From Cytophagales bacterium (lineage in GTDB: Bacteria > Bacteroidota > Bacteroidia > Cytophagales > Cyclobacteriaceae), in the NCBI GenBank assembly GCA_022360875.1, contig JAKSBZ010000129.1, positions 1-32,779 of the forward strand: a DNA stretch of 32,779 bases, read 5' to 3'. Below, piece after piece: positions 1-7,837 of this stretch. A program made the position numbers and the translations under genes. How positions within the stretch are numbered: the stretch's first letter is position 1; each line of letters starts with the position of its first letter. The notes below the pieces were generated by a model. The model ran no database searches, was not told the DNA's origin, and saw nothing but the letters and a program-made list of their open reading frames with translations.

Positions 1-5
1 AGTAG

Positions 6-24
6 AAAAAAAAAAAAAAAAAAA
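6..24. repeat. A19 homopolymer tract before a start codon
   Basis: Nineteen consecutive A residues end 7 bases before the ATG at position 32. A-rich leaders favour translation in Bacteroidota, and long homopolymers can also change length by slippage. The sequence shows the tract. A role in expression or phase variation is inference. Confidence 0.6.
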
Positions 25-31
25 CCATAGT

Positions 32-802
32 ATGAGTGACTTAAAAGAAACAATCACCAGTTGGGTGGAAGGCAAACCGATTGCCCCGAAAGATTTTGCA
101 CCCCGAGAATTCGGAAGCACATTTTCCGACCTGGCCACCGTCATAGCGGAATTCCTCGGCGTCAATAAAGCCGACAAAAAAGCACAGGGGGAAGAAATCT
201 ACACCGATCCCAAAAACCTGCCTACGGCAATTGCCAGTATCATGAACAAAGCACAAAACAGAGCTGATTTCCACCCTGCCAGACAGGATGCCGCAAAGCT
301 TTCCGAAAGATACAACGACTACATAGTAGAAGTAGATAAAACGCCATTCTTTCACCTGGAAAGAAACGACCATACTAAAAATGATTTCAAATCCAAAAAC
401 TACGACAAACTGATAGACCAGATAGTTGAGCTGTATGAAGGAATAAAAGACAAGTCAAAGCTCAAGGATGGATTGAAAAATATGGCCAAAAGGGTCTTTA
501 GCAGTGAAACCTCCGAAGAATGGAAAAACCTGTTCTCACAATCCTCAATAGATTTTGAAAACCCGCACAGCCCCAAATTATTCATTTACTACACAGTTTT
601 GCACATGAAGCACCAAAAAGACGGTAAATCTGAGATCAATGAGCAAAGCTATGAAGTGAATCAAGCGGTGTATTCCGTTCTTCCCCAGCTCATCCACGAT
701 CATGCGAAGACTTTAGCCAAACTGGACGTTCAGGATATCGAAGACTGGATTGAAGAGAGCACCTCTCCTAAAAACCCGAGTATCGGAAAGACATGTGTTT
801 AA
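32..802 (+). CDS. hypothetical helical cytoplasmic protein
   Basis: I do not recognise this family. The 256-residue product has no signal peptide and no membrane helix. It is rich in Lys, Asp and Glu and appears mostly alpha-helical, so a soluble cytoplasmic protein is likely. The ATG at 32 follows an A19 tract and is the first good start. The window begins 31 bases upstream, so I cannot say whether it belongs to an operon. A classic terminator follows directly, so the transcript ends here, facing the convergent oxidoreductase gene. No catalytic motif is evident and no function is proposed. Confidence 0.75.
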   Translation: MSDLKETITSWVEGKPIAPKDFAPREFGSTFSDLATVIAEFLGVNKADKKAQGEEIYTDPKNLPTAIASIMNKAQNRADFHPARQDAAKLSERYNDYIVEVDKTPFFHLERNDHTKNDFKSKNYDKLIDQIVELYEGIKDKSKLKDGLKNMAKRVFSSETSEEWKNLFSQSSIDFENPHSPKLFIYYTVLHMKHQKDGKSEINEQSYEVNQAVYSVLPQLIHDHAKTLAKLDVQDIEDWIEESTSPKNPSIGKTCV

Positions 803-807
803 AACTT

Positions 808-833
808 TCCCCTCGAAAGAGGGGATTTTTTCT
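808..833 (+). terminator. Rho-independent terminator after the first gene
   Basis: A seven-pair stem built on CCCCTC / GAGGGG closes a GAAA tetraloop and is followed by a run of T. It lies 5 bases after the stop codon of the upstream gene. Confidence 0.9.
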
Positions 834-869
834 TAAAAATCATAAAAGCAGCATCTGGAAATCAGCACT

Positions 870-1847
870 TTAATATCTCACACGAAGCACCACTTTTCCA
901 ACATTCTGATTTTCACGCAAGATACAATGCGCATTGGCCGCCTGCTCCCAGTCCAGCACTTTGTGAACAACCGGTTGAAGTGCACCTGATTGAAATTTTG
1001 CCCCCGCATAACTCCAAAATGCCTGAGTCAGCGAGGAACGGTATGCCAAATTGCGCGCCCTGAGAGTGCTTCCGATTATTTTCAATCGCTTGCTGACCAC
1101 CGGCAGCAAATTAGCTGACGGAACCTTAATCCCTCCCAGAAAGGCGAGCATTACCATTCTTCCGTCCATCGAAAGCGCTTTGACGTTTCGCTCAAAATAA
1201 GAAGCACCAATGCAGTCCACAATAACATCCACCCCTTCACCTAGTGTTTCTTCGGTTATTCTTTCATAAAAATCCTCTTTCTGGTAATCGATGCAAACCG
1301 AAGCTCCCAACTCATTGCAGGCCTGTTGCTTGGCAGAAGAAGCTGTAACAAAAATCGAAGCGCCAGCATCTTTTGCCAGCTGAATACATGCGCTCCCCAC
1401 ACCGCTGGCTCCGGCATGCACCAGCAGGCGCTCTCCTTTTTTCAGCTCAGCCAAAAAGAAAAGCGCCTGATAAGCTGTCAGGAAAACTTCAGGTACGGCC
1501 GCCGCTTCTTCAAAAGAAAGCGAATCGGGCACAGGCATTAGCAGTGACTCATGCACAATACAATGCGAAGCATATCCGCCTCCCTGTAAAAGAGCCATTA
1601 CCCGCTCTCCGGGACGCCAGCTCTTCACTTGCCCGCCAACCGCTTCAATCTCGCCAGAACATTCCAGCCCCAGAATATCCGACGCGCCTTCCGGAGGCGG
1701 ATATTTTCCCTTCACCTGCAGCAAATCGGCTCGGTTAACGGCTGTGGCATGTATGCGGACCAGCACTTCATGGCTTCCAACAGACGGAAGATTTTTCTGG
1801 TCGAAAAAAAATTCTTGTTTCTCCTGACAGAAATTGACAAACTTCAT
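870..1847 (-). CDS. NAD(P)H quinone oxidoreductase, zinc-independent MDR family (PIG3-like)
   Basis: A 325-residue medium-chain dehydrogenase/reductase that would reduce quinones or other electrophilic carbonyls with NADPH in the cytoplasm. The N-terminal GroES-like half has the family pattern NRADLLQ..GKYPPPEGASDILGLECSG, typical of TP53I3/PIG3-type quinone oxidoreductases. The Rossmann half carries HAGASGVGSACIQLAK, which binds the nucleotide. The structural-zinc Cys cluster of alcohol dehydrogenases is absent. I chose the ATG at 1847 because family members begin at about this point; an in-frame TTG at 1871 would add eight residues. It starts 33 bases after the acs stop and is probably co-transcribed with it. 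The exact substrate cannot be told. Confidence 0.88.
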   Translation of the reverse strand: MKFVNFCQEKQEFFFDQKNLPSVGSHEVLVRIHATAVNRADLLQVKGKYPPPEGASDILGLECSGEIEAVGGQVKSWRPGERVMALLQGGGYASHCIVHESLLMPVPDSLSFEEAAAVPEVFLTAYQALFFLAELKKGERLLVHAGASGVGSACIQLAKDAGASIFVTASSAKQQACNELGASVCIDYQKEDFYERITEETLGEGVDVIVDCIGASYFERNVKALSMDGRMVMLAFLGGIKVPSANLLPVVSKRLKIIGSTLRARNLAYRSSLTQAFWSYAGAKFQSGALQPVVHKVLDWEQAANAHCILRENQNVGKVVLRVRY

Positions 1848-1880
1848 GGGCTCAACGGTTGTTTGCCCCAATATCCGATT

Positions 1881-3791
1881 TTATCGAACAACCACCAAGC
1901 TTTCAGCTCCTTTGATAATATCGTCAACAACCAGGGGATCCAGCAGCGTAGACGTGTCTCCCAGACTTCTCGTATCTCCTTCGGCCACCTTTCTCAGAAT
2001 CCGGCGCATGATTTTTCCGGACCTGGTTTTCGGGAGCCCTTCCACAAACTGGATCCGCTCCGGCTTGGCAATCTTTCCAATCTGATGAACCACTGTTTCA
2101 ATAATCTCTTCTCTCAGCAGGTCGTTGATCTCTATGCCCGGTTTCGTGATAACATAAGCATGGATTCCCTGTCCCTTAATGGAATGTGGGTAGCCGACAA
2201 CAGCCGATTCCACAACTTTTTTGTTCTGATTGATCGCATTCTCTATTTCCGCGGTGCCAAAACGGTGTCCCGAAACATTTATCACATCGTCAACACGACC
2301 GATAATACGGTACATCCCGTTGTCATCTCTCTTAGCACCGTCTCCAGTAAAATACAGGTTTTTATAAGCAGAAAAATACGTCAGCTTGCACCGGTTGTGG
2401 TCGCCGTAAGTCGTGCGAAGTATTGACGGCCACGGGAATTTGATCGCCAAATAGCCTTCTGTGTTGTTCTCGGTAATTTCTTTTCCTTCCTGGTCCACAA
2501 GAACCGGCTGAACGCCCGGCAGCGGATATCCGGCATGCGCCGGCTTCATCGGACTGACGTTTCCCAGCCCTGATATCATTACACCGCCGGTTTCAGTTTG
2601 CCACCATGTATCGACAATCGGACACCTTCCCTTTCCTACGTGCAAATGATACCAGTGCCAAGCTTCTTCGTTGATCGGCTCGCCTACAGTCCCCAGCACT
2701 TTTAGCGAATCAAGACTGTAAGACAATACATGGTCGATGGAATGTGCCATGAGCGCACGGATAGCCGTAGGTGCCGTATAGAACTGATTCACTCCGTATT
2801 TGTCAATAACCTGCCAAAAACGTCCCGGATCCGGATAAGTCGGTACTCCTTCAAACATCAGCGTAGTCGCACCATTCAGCAACGGGCCATAGATAATGTA
2901 GGAATGTCCCGTCACCCATCCGATGTCGGCCGAGCACCAGAATATATCGCTTTCTTTGCACTGAAACACATTTTGGAAAGTATAAGCTGTATACACCATA
3001 TACCCGCCGCAGGTGTGCACAACTCCTTTCGGTTTTCCGGTCGAGCCTGAAGTATAAAGAATGAAAAGCAAGTCTTCGGCGTCCATTGGTTCCGCCGGAC
3101 ATTCTTTAGACACAAGTTTTAACTCATCCTCCAGCCAGTGATCTCTTCCTTTTTTCATAGCCGGAATCCAGCCCAGCCGGTTGCTAACCAACACTTTCTC
3201 CACGCTTTCGCATGATAAAAGCGCCTCGTCTACCACGCGCTTCACGGGAATTTGCTTAGCCCCGCGGTTCAGTCCGTCCGAGGTGATTACCACCTTGGCC
3301 TGCGCATCGTTGATGCGGTCGGCAAGGGCATGAGAAGAAAAGCCAGCAAACACAACGGAATGCACCGCCCCAATGCGTGCGCAGGCCATCACGGCAACGG
3401 CCAGATCCGGAATCATCGGCATATATATGCACACTCGGTCGCCTTTTTTTACTCCTAGCGACTTGAGCACGTTGGCATACTGACAAACCCTCTCATATAG
3501 TTCTTTGTAGGTTAAGCGAACAAATTTTTCTTTCGGATCATTGGGCTCCCAAATAATTGCCAGCTTGTTGCCCCGGCTCTCCAGATGTCTGTCGAGCATA
3601 TTCTCCGTGATATTAAGCTTGCCCCCCTTGAACCAAGTGATGTGCGGTTCTTCAAAATTCCACTCCAAAACCGAATCCCAGGTCTTTTTCCATTGAAAAT
3701 GGCTGGCCACATCCCCCCAGAATTGTTCAGGCCTCTCAATACTGTCCTGATAAGTCTTTTGATATTCTTCAAAAGTGCTGATAGTATGCAT
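1881..3791 (-). CDS. acs: acetyl-CoA synthetase (AMP-forming)
   Basis: Cytoplasmic enzyme that activates acetate with ATP and CoA to acetyl-CoA, by way of acetyl-AMP. The 636-residue length is normal for Acs. Visible motifs are the N-terminal ACAS region, the P-loop-like YTSGSTGKPKG, GWVTGHSYIIYGPL, the acetate-pocket segment VDTWWQTETGG, and the C-terminal PKTRSGKIMRR. The lysine in the last motif is the one whose acetylation switches Acs off in other bacteria. The ATG at 3791 matches the usual N-terminus. The quinone oxidoreductase follows 33 bases after the stop. The gene is divergent from the lipoprotein-like gene at 3992, and the 200 bases between them must hold both promoters, though I found no clear -7 box there. 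Confidence 0.96.
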   Translation of the reverse strand: MHTISTFEEYQKTYQDSIERPEQFWGDVASHFQWKKTWDSVLEWNFEEPHITWFKGGKLNITENMLDRHLESRGNKLAIIWEPNDPKEKFVRLTYKELYERVCQYANVLKSLGVKKGDRVCIYMPMIPDLAVAVMACARIGAVHSVVFAGFSSHALADRINDAQAKVVITSDGLNRGAKQIPVKRVVDEALLSCESVEKVLVSNRLGWIPAMKKGRDHWLEDELKLVSKECPAEPMDAEDLLFILYTSGSTGKPKGVVHTCGGYMVYTAYTFQNVFQCKESDIFWCSADIGWVTGHSYIIYGPLLNGATTLMFEGVPTYPDPGRFWQVIDKYGVNQFYTAPTAIRALMAHSIDHVLSYSLDSLKVLGTVGEPINEEAWHWYHLHVGKGRCPIVDTWWQTETGGVMISGLGNVSPMKPAHAGYPLPGVQPVLVDQEGKEITENNTEGYLAIKFPWPSILRTTYGDHNRCKLTYFSAYKNLYFTGDGAKRDDNGMYRIIGRVDDVINVSGHRFGTAEIENAINQNKKVVESAVVGYPHSIKGQGIHAYVITKPGIEINDLLREEIIETVVHQIGKIAKPERIQFVEGLPKTRSGKIMRRILRKVAEGDTRSLGDTSTLLDPLVVDDIIKGAESLVVVR

Positions 3792-3991
3792 GTCCTGTTT
3801 AGTTTGATTGTTGATAAAAATATTTCCGAATAAAAAAAATAACTAAAAGATTGCATTATATGAAATTTTACCAAGATAAAATTATATCATTCGCTCTTTT
3901 TCTCCTCCGATACTACGTTCTATAGTCTGCAAAATTTCTCCTAGCAACTTTATCATTTCAATGAGGTTTATTCTAAAAATTTAACCTAAAA

Positions 3992-4879
3992 ATGACACGT
4001 CACTTACTATCACTCTTCCTAATTGGTATTCTTACAATTTCAACATGCGGCAGAGACGTTTTGAAAGAAGCTCAGGGAATTCTGGATGTCGGCTTTCGGC
4101 GCAGCAACGCACCTTCAAGCGTTCGTTATAACCAAACGATATCATTCAGCCTTTATACTGATCAGGCAAGCTTTTTACAGAATCTCTCCACCTACAAATT
4201 AGAACCCGGAGGGAGCGAAACCCTAATTCACAGCCTGAACAACCCCCCTGCTGAAGTTTCATATCCATTTTCCTACACTCCCACGCTCGAGGACGCAGGA
4301 AAAAGGCTAATGTTTGTCGTTAGAGCCACTACAAACTCAAACAATAGAGTGGCCAGTCACACCTATACCGTACGAATACTCCCCTTGCCCAACTTCATTT
4401 CCGGGCAAGCCACTTTATCAAATGTGGTATCTGTCAATAATGAAAACGTTTTCCTTAGCCTTGACCACGACCGCCTAACCTCCTACCGATTATCTGACGG
4501 AGAACTCTTTAGAGCTGACATCGGGCTCATTATAAACAACAGCAGCCAGATAAAACTCATCTCCCCCCACTGGTTTACAAGCTTTTCTCCTCTCACTATC
4601 CCCGGCCTAAGCAATCCCAGAAACACCTATTTCGGAACTGGCTTCCCAGTAGACCAAAACGCCTTCAATAATCTCAATACCACGCTCGAGCTAATAAGGA
4701 ATATAAACAGACAGTCCGGTCGATTTTCGGGGCTAAGTCAGCAAACAATAAACGCTCAGGTAAACGATGTAATCGGTTTCCGGGCACAAAGCGGAAGACG
4801 TGGATACATTTTAATCAACGCCATTGACTCTGCAAGCAATACAGCGACAATTTCCATTAAGGAAGAACCCGCTCTGTAA
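3992..4879 (+). CDS. putative secreted lipoprotein of unknown function
   Basis: Not recognised. The 295-residue product begins with a basic and then hydrophobic segment ending in Cys19 (LTISTC). This resembles a lipoprotein signal, although Thr just before the Cys is less usual than Gly, Ala or Ser. The remainder is beta-rich and has no membrane helix. Residues of roughly 35-130 look like an Ig-like or PKD-like sandwich (extracellular adhesion-type fold), and residues of about 135-290 form a second beta-rich part. A surface or periplasmic location is likely. The ATG at 3992 follows an A-rich leader. A 12-bp inverted repeat lies just after the stop. Which molecule it binds is unknown. Confidence 0.7.
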   Translation: MTRHLLSLFLIGILTISTCGRDVLKEAQGILDVGFRRSNAPSSVRYNQTISFSLYTDQASFLQNLSTYKLEPGGSETLIHSLNNPPAEVSYPFSYTPTLEDAGKRLMFVVRATTNSNNRVASHTYTVRILPLPNFISGQATLSNVVSVNNENVFLSLDHDRLTSYRLSDGELFRADIGLIINNSSQIKLISPHWFTSFSPLTIPGLSNPRNTYFGTGFPVDQNAFNNLNTTLELIRNINRQSGRFSGLSQQTINAQVNDVIGFRAQSGRRGYILINAIDSASNTATISIKEEPAL

Positions 4880-4884
4880 ACCTT

Positions 4885-4924
4885 ATGAAGCACAAACCGC
4901 CAAAACTTCGAATTTGTGCTTCAT
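4885..4924. repeat. 12-bp perfect inverted repeat after the lipoprotein-like gene
   Basis: The arm atgaagcacaaa (4885-4896) is the exact reverse complement of 4913-4924, with a 16-base loop. It starts 5 bases after the stop codon and is followed by a pyrimidine-rich stretch but no clean T-run. It is probably a 3'-end or terminator hairpin. The following stretch, up to the next gene at 5182, is AT-rich and shows nothing else except a weak TATCTTTA box at 5147-5154. Confidence 0.65.
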
Positions 4925-5181
4925 TTCTTCCCATCCTTTACTTTTTCTCAGTATTACAGCATTTCTTTAATAATCAGACTCAGGCATATCCTCACAGATT
5001 TCCACTGCACTTTTTTTCCGATAACTAAGTGCGATAAAAACACCGCATTAAGGGAACGAGTCTAATTTGCCCACGAACTGTTTTCCAAGCAAAACAACTC
5101 CGCAAAAAACAAAAGGAATGAAAACACGGGATTCAAAAAAAAAATATATCTTTACCCGTAAACAACAATAATCAAACTGAC

Positions 5182-5655
5182 ATGCCTGACAACACCATTT
5201 ACAACCTGTTGCTAACTGCCCATTCCTGGACCCGATGGTTTATACTTCTGCTTGCCTTAGCCGTTTTATTCAAATCATATAAAGGATGGATAGAACAAAG
5301 CCCTTTTGGAAAAGGAGATAATGCGCTTTCCGCCGCTTGGGTAGGTCTAATATTATTCAATGCACTGACCGGATTCGTCCTCTACGAAATCAGCCCGTTG
5401 CTGAACAACCCTTCAGTAGATGCGATGTCCTTCGGGGAAATCATGAAAAACAAGATGCTGCGGTTCTGGAAAGTGGAGCACCTAACCCTGATGCTTCTAG
5501 CCGCAGTTATCGCTCAGTTCGGGAGAATACGAATTAAACGCCAAAGCACCGACACAAAACGGCACAAGGTTTCCGCACTTTACTTTACAATCGGATTTAT
5601 TCTCATTCTGGCAGGTATTCCCTGGGCAGAAACAGGACGTCTCTTCAGATTCTAA
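5182..5655 (+). CDS. cytochrome-b-like small integral membrane protein
   Basis: A 157-residue inner-membrane protein with about four hydrophobic helices (roughly residues 17-32, 50-70, 100-115 and 132-147). It matches a small family widespread in Bacteroidota and often labelled 'cytochrome B'. The family pattern is an N-terminal HS..R, a KGDN loop, MK...RFWKVEH, a KRHK stretch, and an IPW near the C-terminus. His14 and His100 sit at the start of helices and could be haem ligands, but haem binding is not proven by the sequence. The ATG at 5182 fits the family N-terminus. It appears to be a single-gene unit ended by the hairpin at 5672. Confidence 0.75.
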   Translation: MPDNTIYNLLLTAHSWTRWFILLLALAVLFKSYKGWIEQSPFGKGDNALSAAWVGLILFNALTGFVLYEISPLLNNPSVDAMSFGEIMKNKMLRFWKVEHLTLMLLAAVIAQFGRIRIKRQSTDTKRHKVSALYFTIGFILILAGIPWAETGRLFRF

Positions 5656-5671
5656 AAAACTAATGAAGCCT

Positions 5672-5694
5672 AAGGCGCTTCCAGACCGCCTTTT
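5672..5694 (+). terminator. probable Rho-independent terminator
   Basis: AAGGCG (5672-5677) pairs with CGCCTT (5687-5692) around a 9-base loop and runs into TTTT. It lies 16 bases after the stop of the cytochrome-b-like gene. Confidence 0.6.
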
Positions 5695-5840
5695 AGCATT
5701 CAATTTCTCATTTTACAAATAAGAAATCCAGATTTCTTAAGCACTTGTTCTAAAATATTCAATCCCTAGGCGGTTTATTCCTTCGCAAAGACTAATTTCC
5801 CGATTATTACCGAAAACATCTTTCATCTTTGAAGAATCAA

Positions 5841-6383
5841 ATGAAGACACACCCCAAACACGTTTTGAAACACTGCAACAAGTGCGGCTCTTCCGACACC
5901 TTTTACACCGATGGCGATGCCGTAAAATGCCGTGCTTGCGGGTTCCAGTTATACATCAATGCCGCGCCCGCAGTTGCAGGGCTTATAATAAATGACAACG
6001 ACGAGCTCCTGCTTACAGTCCGAAAATATGAACCTTTTCAGGGCATGCTGGATCTGCCCGGCGGCTTCGTCGATCATCTGGAAACTGCTGAAGAAGCACT
6101 AACCCGTGAAATAAAAGAAGAGCTTAATTTGAACGTAAAAAACCTTAAGTATTTTTGTTCTACCCCCAACCGATATTTATACGGAGGCCTCACATATTTT
6201 ACCCTTGACTTCAGCTTCCAGTGCGAAGTAGAAAATTTTGAAGGCATGCATGCATGCGACGATGTAAAGAAAATTTATTTTATACACATTAAAGACATTG
6301 ATCCCAAGATGATTGGCGGGCAATCCATGAGCAAGGCTGTAAAAAAATTTCAGCAATACTGGCTTCAGAGCAAACAGCTATAA
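5841..6383 (+). CDS. NUDIX hydrolase with N-terminal zinc ribbon
   Basis: A 180-residue cytoplasmic hydrolase that cleaves a nucleoside diphosphate linked to another group. Residues 12-33 hold a zinc ribbon with Cys12, Cys15, Cys30 and Cys33. The NUDIX box runs from Gly75 to Leu97 (G-x5-E-x7-REIKEELNL) and keeps the metal-binding glutamates, while the usual late Gly is Asn96. The zinc ribbon plus NUDIX arrangement resembles NudC-type NADH pyrophosphatases and related ADP-ribose hydrolases, but the protein is too short for full NudC, so the substrate is open. I chose the ATG at 5841. A TTG 12 bases upstream is in frame but overlaps a -7-like CATCTTTG. A long inverted repeat follows the stop. 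Confidence 0.87.
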   Translation: MKTHPKHVLKHCNKCGSSDTFYTDGDAVKCRACGFQLYINAAPAVAGLIINDNDELLLTVRKYEPFQGMLDLPGGFVDHLETAEEALTREIKEELNLNVKNLKYFCSTPNRYLYGGLTYFTLDFSFQCEVENFEGMHACDDVKKIYFIHIKDIDPKMIGGQSMSKAVKKFQQYWLQSKQL

Positions 6384-6401
6384 GCCCACTGCTGAGATAC
6401 C

Positions 6402-6462
6402 GGTTGTTTTCTTCTGTTTATCATATTTTTTTATTATTTTTCATTTAGTCAAGAAAACAACC
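6402..6462. repeat. 12-bp perfect inverted repeat between NUDIX and ThiF-like genes
   Basis: The arm ggttgttttctt (6402-6413) is the exact reverse complement of 6451-6462. The 37-base loop is almost pure A/T. It lies 18 bases after the NUDIX stop codon and could form a 3'-end hairpin. The right arm is followed by CTCTTATT rather than a strong T-run. Confidence 0.6.
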
Positions 6463-6485
6463 TCTTATTAACCCACCTGTAACGA

Positions 6486-7580
6486 ATGACAGCATCTCCC
6501 CCTATTTCGCGCAGCACAAGAGAAAAAGAACGTTACGCCCGGCAAATCATACTCCCTAAATGGGGAATAGAGACACAGAAAAAACTAAAATGCGCGTCCG
6601 TTCTTGTCGTTGGTGCAGGAGGCCTGGGGGGGCCGGTGCTGCAGTATCTCTGCGCGGCGGGTGTCGGAAAAATCGGTATTACTGACGAGAAGCGTGTAAG
6701 CCGGAACGATCTTCATAGCCAGGTGCTTTTTTCGGAGGACGACATTGGGCAATACAAATCGATGGCCGTCCGAAGAAAATTGGGCGCACAAAATCCGCAC
6801 ATTGAATTCGATACACACATCAAACGCTTGTCCAACGGCAATGCCCTGGAAATCATTCGGGAATATGACCTTGTTGTGGACGGATCGAACAATATCGAAA
6901 CGCATTATTTAATCAGTGATTCCTGTGCTGTTCTTGGAAAACCATCAGTTTACGGGTCAGCAATCAACTATGAGGGCCAAATCGGCGTCATGAATTTCAA
7001 AGGAAGCGATACATTCAGACGCCTCTATCCCAAAGCTCCTGAGTCTGCCGACTTTCCTTCCACTAATGGAAACGTTGGAGCTCTTCCGGGTATAATCGGC
7101 AGCATGATGGCCAGCGAAGCACTCAAAATACTAACCGGTCTGGGAAAGCCTCTATGCGATAAAGTATTAATACTTGACTTGCTCAATATGAGGTTTTCCA
7201 GCCGCAAGTTCCGAAAAGATGAACCAAACATTCCATCAAAAAATTTAAGATCAGATGCTTCAAAATCAAAAAATGAGAAAAAATCCGTACATACTAAAAC
7301 TGCGGAAGAGTTTCTGTCTATTCTCGAAGATGAACAATGGCTTGTAATCGACATACGCGAGCCCCACGAGTTTGAAATGTACAACCAAGGAGGAATCAAC
7401 ATACCTTTGCACAACCTTCCCGAAATGATGGACAAGCTGCCGAAAAACAAGCAGCTGCTTTTCGTCTGCGATTTGGGACTTGCCAGCGAACTTGCCGGAA
7501 AATATGTCAGTGAAAAAACTCACAGGACCACCTATCACCTCCTGGGAGGGCTTGAGGCCCTGAACAGCATGCTTGATTAA
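6486..7580 (+). CDS. ThiF/MoeB-like E1 domain fused to rhodanese, probably altered in catalysis
   Basis: A 364-residue cytoplasmic fusion. Active relatives (MoeB, ThiF, MOCS3) adenylate the C-terminus of a ubiquitin-like sulfur carrier, and the rhodanese then supplies sulfur. Residues 35-245 are the E1-like fold with an intact GAGGLGG nucleotide loop (43-49) and Lys91. Several normally fixed residues differ. The SNLQRQ motif reads RNDLHSQ (Arg replaced by Ser78), the TDN motif reads SNN (Asp replaced by Asn135), the SC.E.GVLG segment reads STNGNVGAL, and the two zinc Cys pairs are gone. The rhodanese domain (about 272-362) keeps its Cys328 in VCDLGLAS. No thi, moa or sulfur-carrier gene is nearby. 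Activation of a carrier protein is therefore doubtful. A sulfur-transfer or binding role is possible. Confidence 0.85.
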   Translation: MTASPPISRSTREKERYARQIILPKWGIETQKKLKCASVLVVGAGGLGGPVLQYLCAAGVGKIGITDEKRVSRNDLHSQVLFSEDDIGQYKSMAVRRKLGAQNPHIEFDTHIKRLSNGNALEIIREYDLVVDGSNNIETHYLISDSCAVLGKPSVYGSAINYEGQIGVMNFKGSDTFRRLYPKAPESADFPSTNGNVGALPGIIGSMMASEALKILTGLGKPLCDKVLILDLLNMRFSSRKFRKDEPNIPSKNLRSDASKSKNEKKSVHTKTAEEFLSILEDEQWLVIDIREPHEFEMYNQGGINIPLHNLPEMMDKLPKNKQLLFVCDLGLASELAGKYVSEKTHRTTYHLLGGLEALNSMLD

Positions 7581-7790
7581 GCAAAAGAATCGAGCCCAAA
7601 TTTGTTCTGGCAAGAAGCAATCAGCATTCTTTTCTCAAACGCTTACCCTGCAAACTACAGGAAATCAGCACATCGTTCAGATTGATTTTTTTCTAGCTCA
7701 AAAAACTCCTTTTTCTGTCAATTTTTTTATCCCTGCTAACGGCATTCTATTTCGAAACTGTCAAAACTATTTTTTTCACAAAATGCTTCG

Positions 7791-7798
7791 TACTTTTG
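7791..7798 (+). promoter_or_regulatory. Bacteroidota-type -7 box before the pseudouridine synthase
   Basis: TACTTTTG matches the TAnnTTTG consensus exactly. It implies a start of transcription near 7805 and a leader of about 33 bases to the ATG at 7838. No clear -33 TTG is present at the usual spacing, so confidence is moderate. Confidence 0.5.
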
Positions 7799-7837
7799 CC
7801 GCGAAAAGCAGATTCTCGAAAAAAGACAGCACAGCAG

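Noticed and set aside
1629-2426. Long plus-strand reading frame opposite acs and the oxidoreductase
   Set aside because: It is a mirror of two well-supported minus-strand genes and resembles no protein family.
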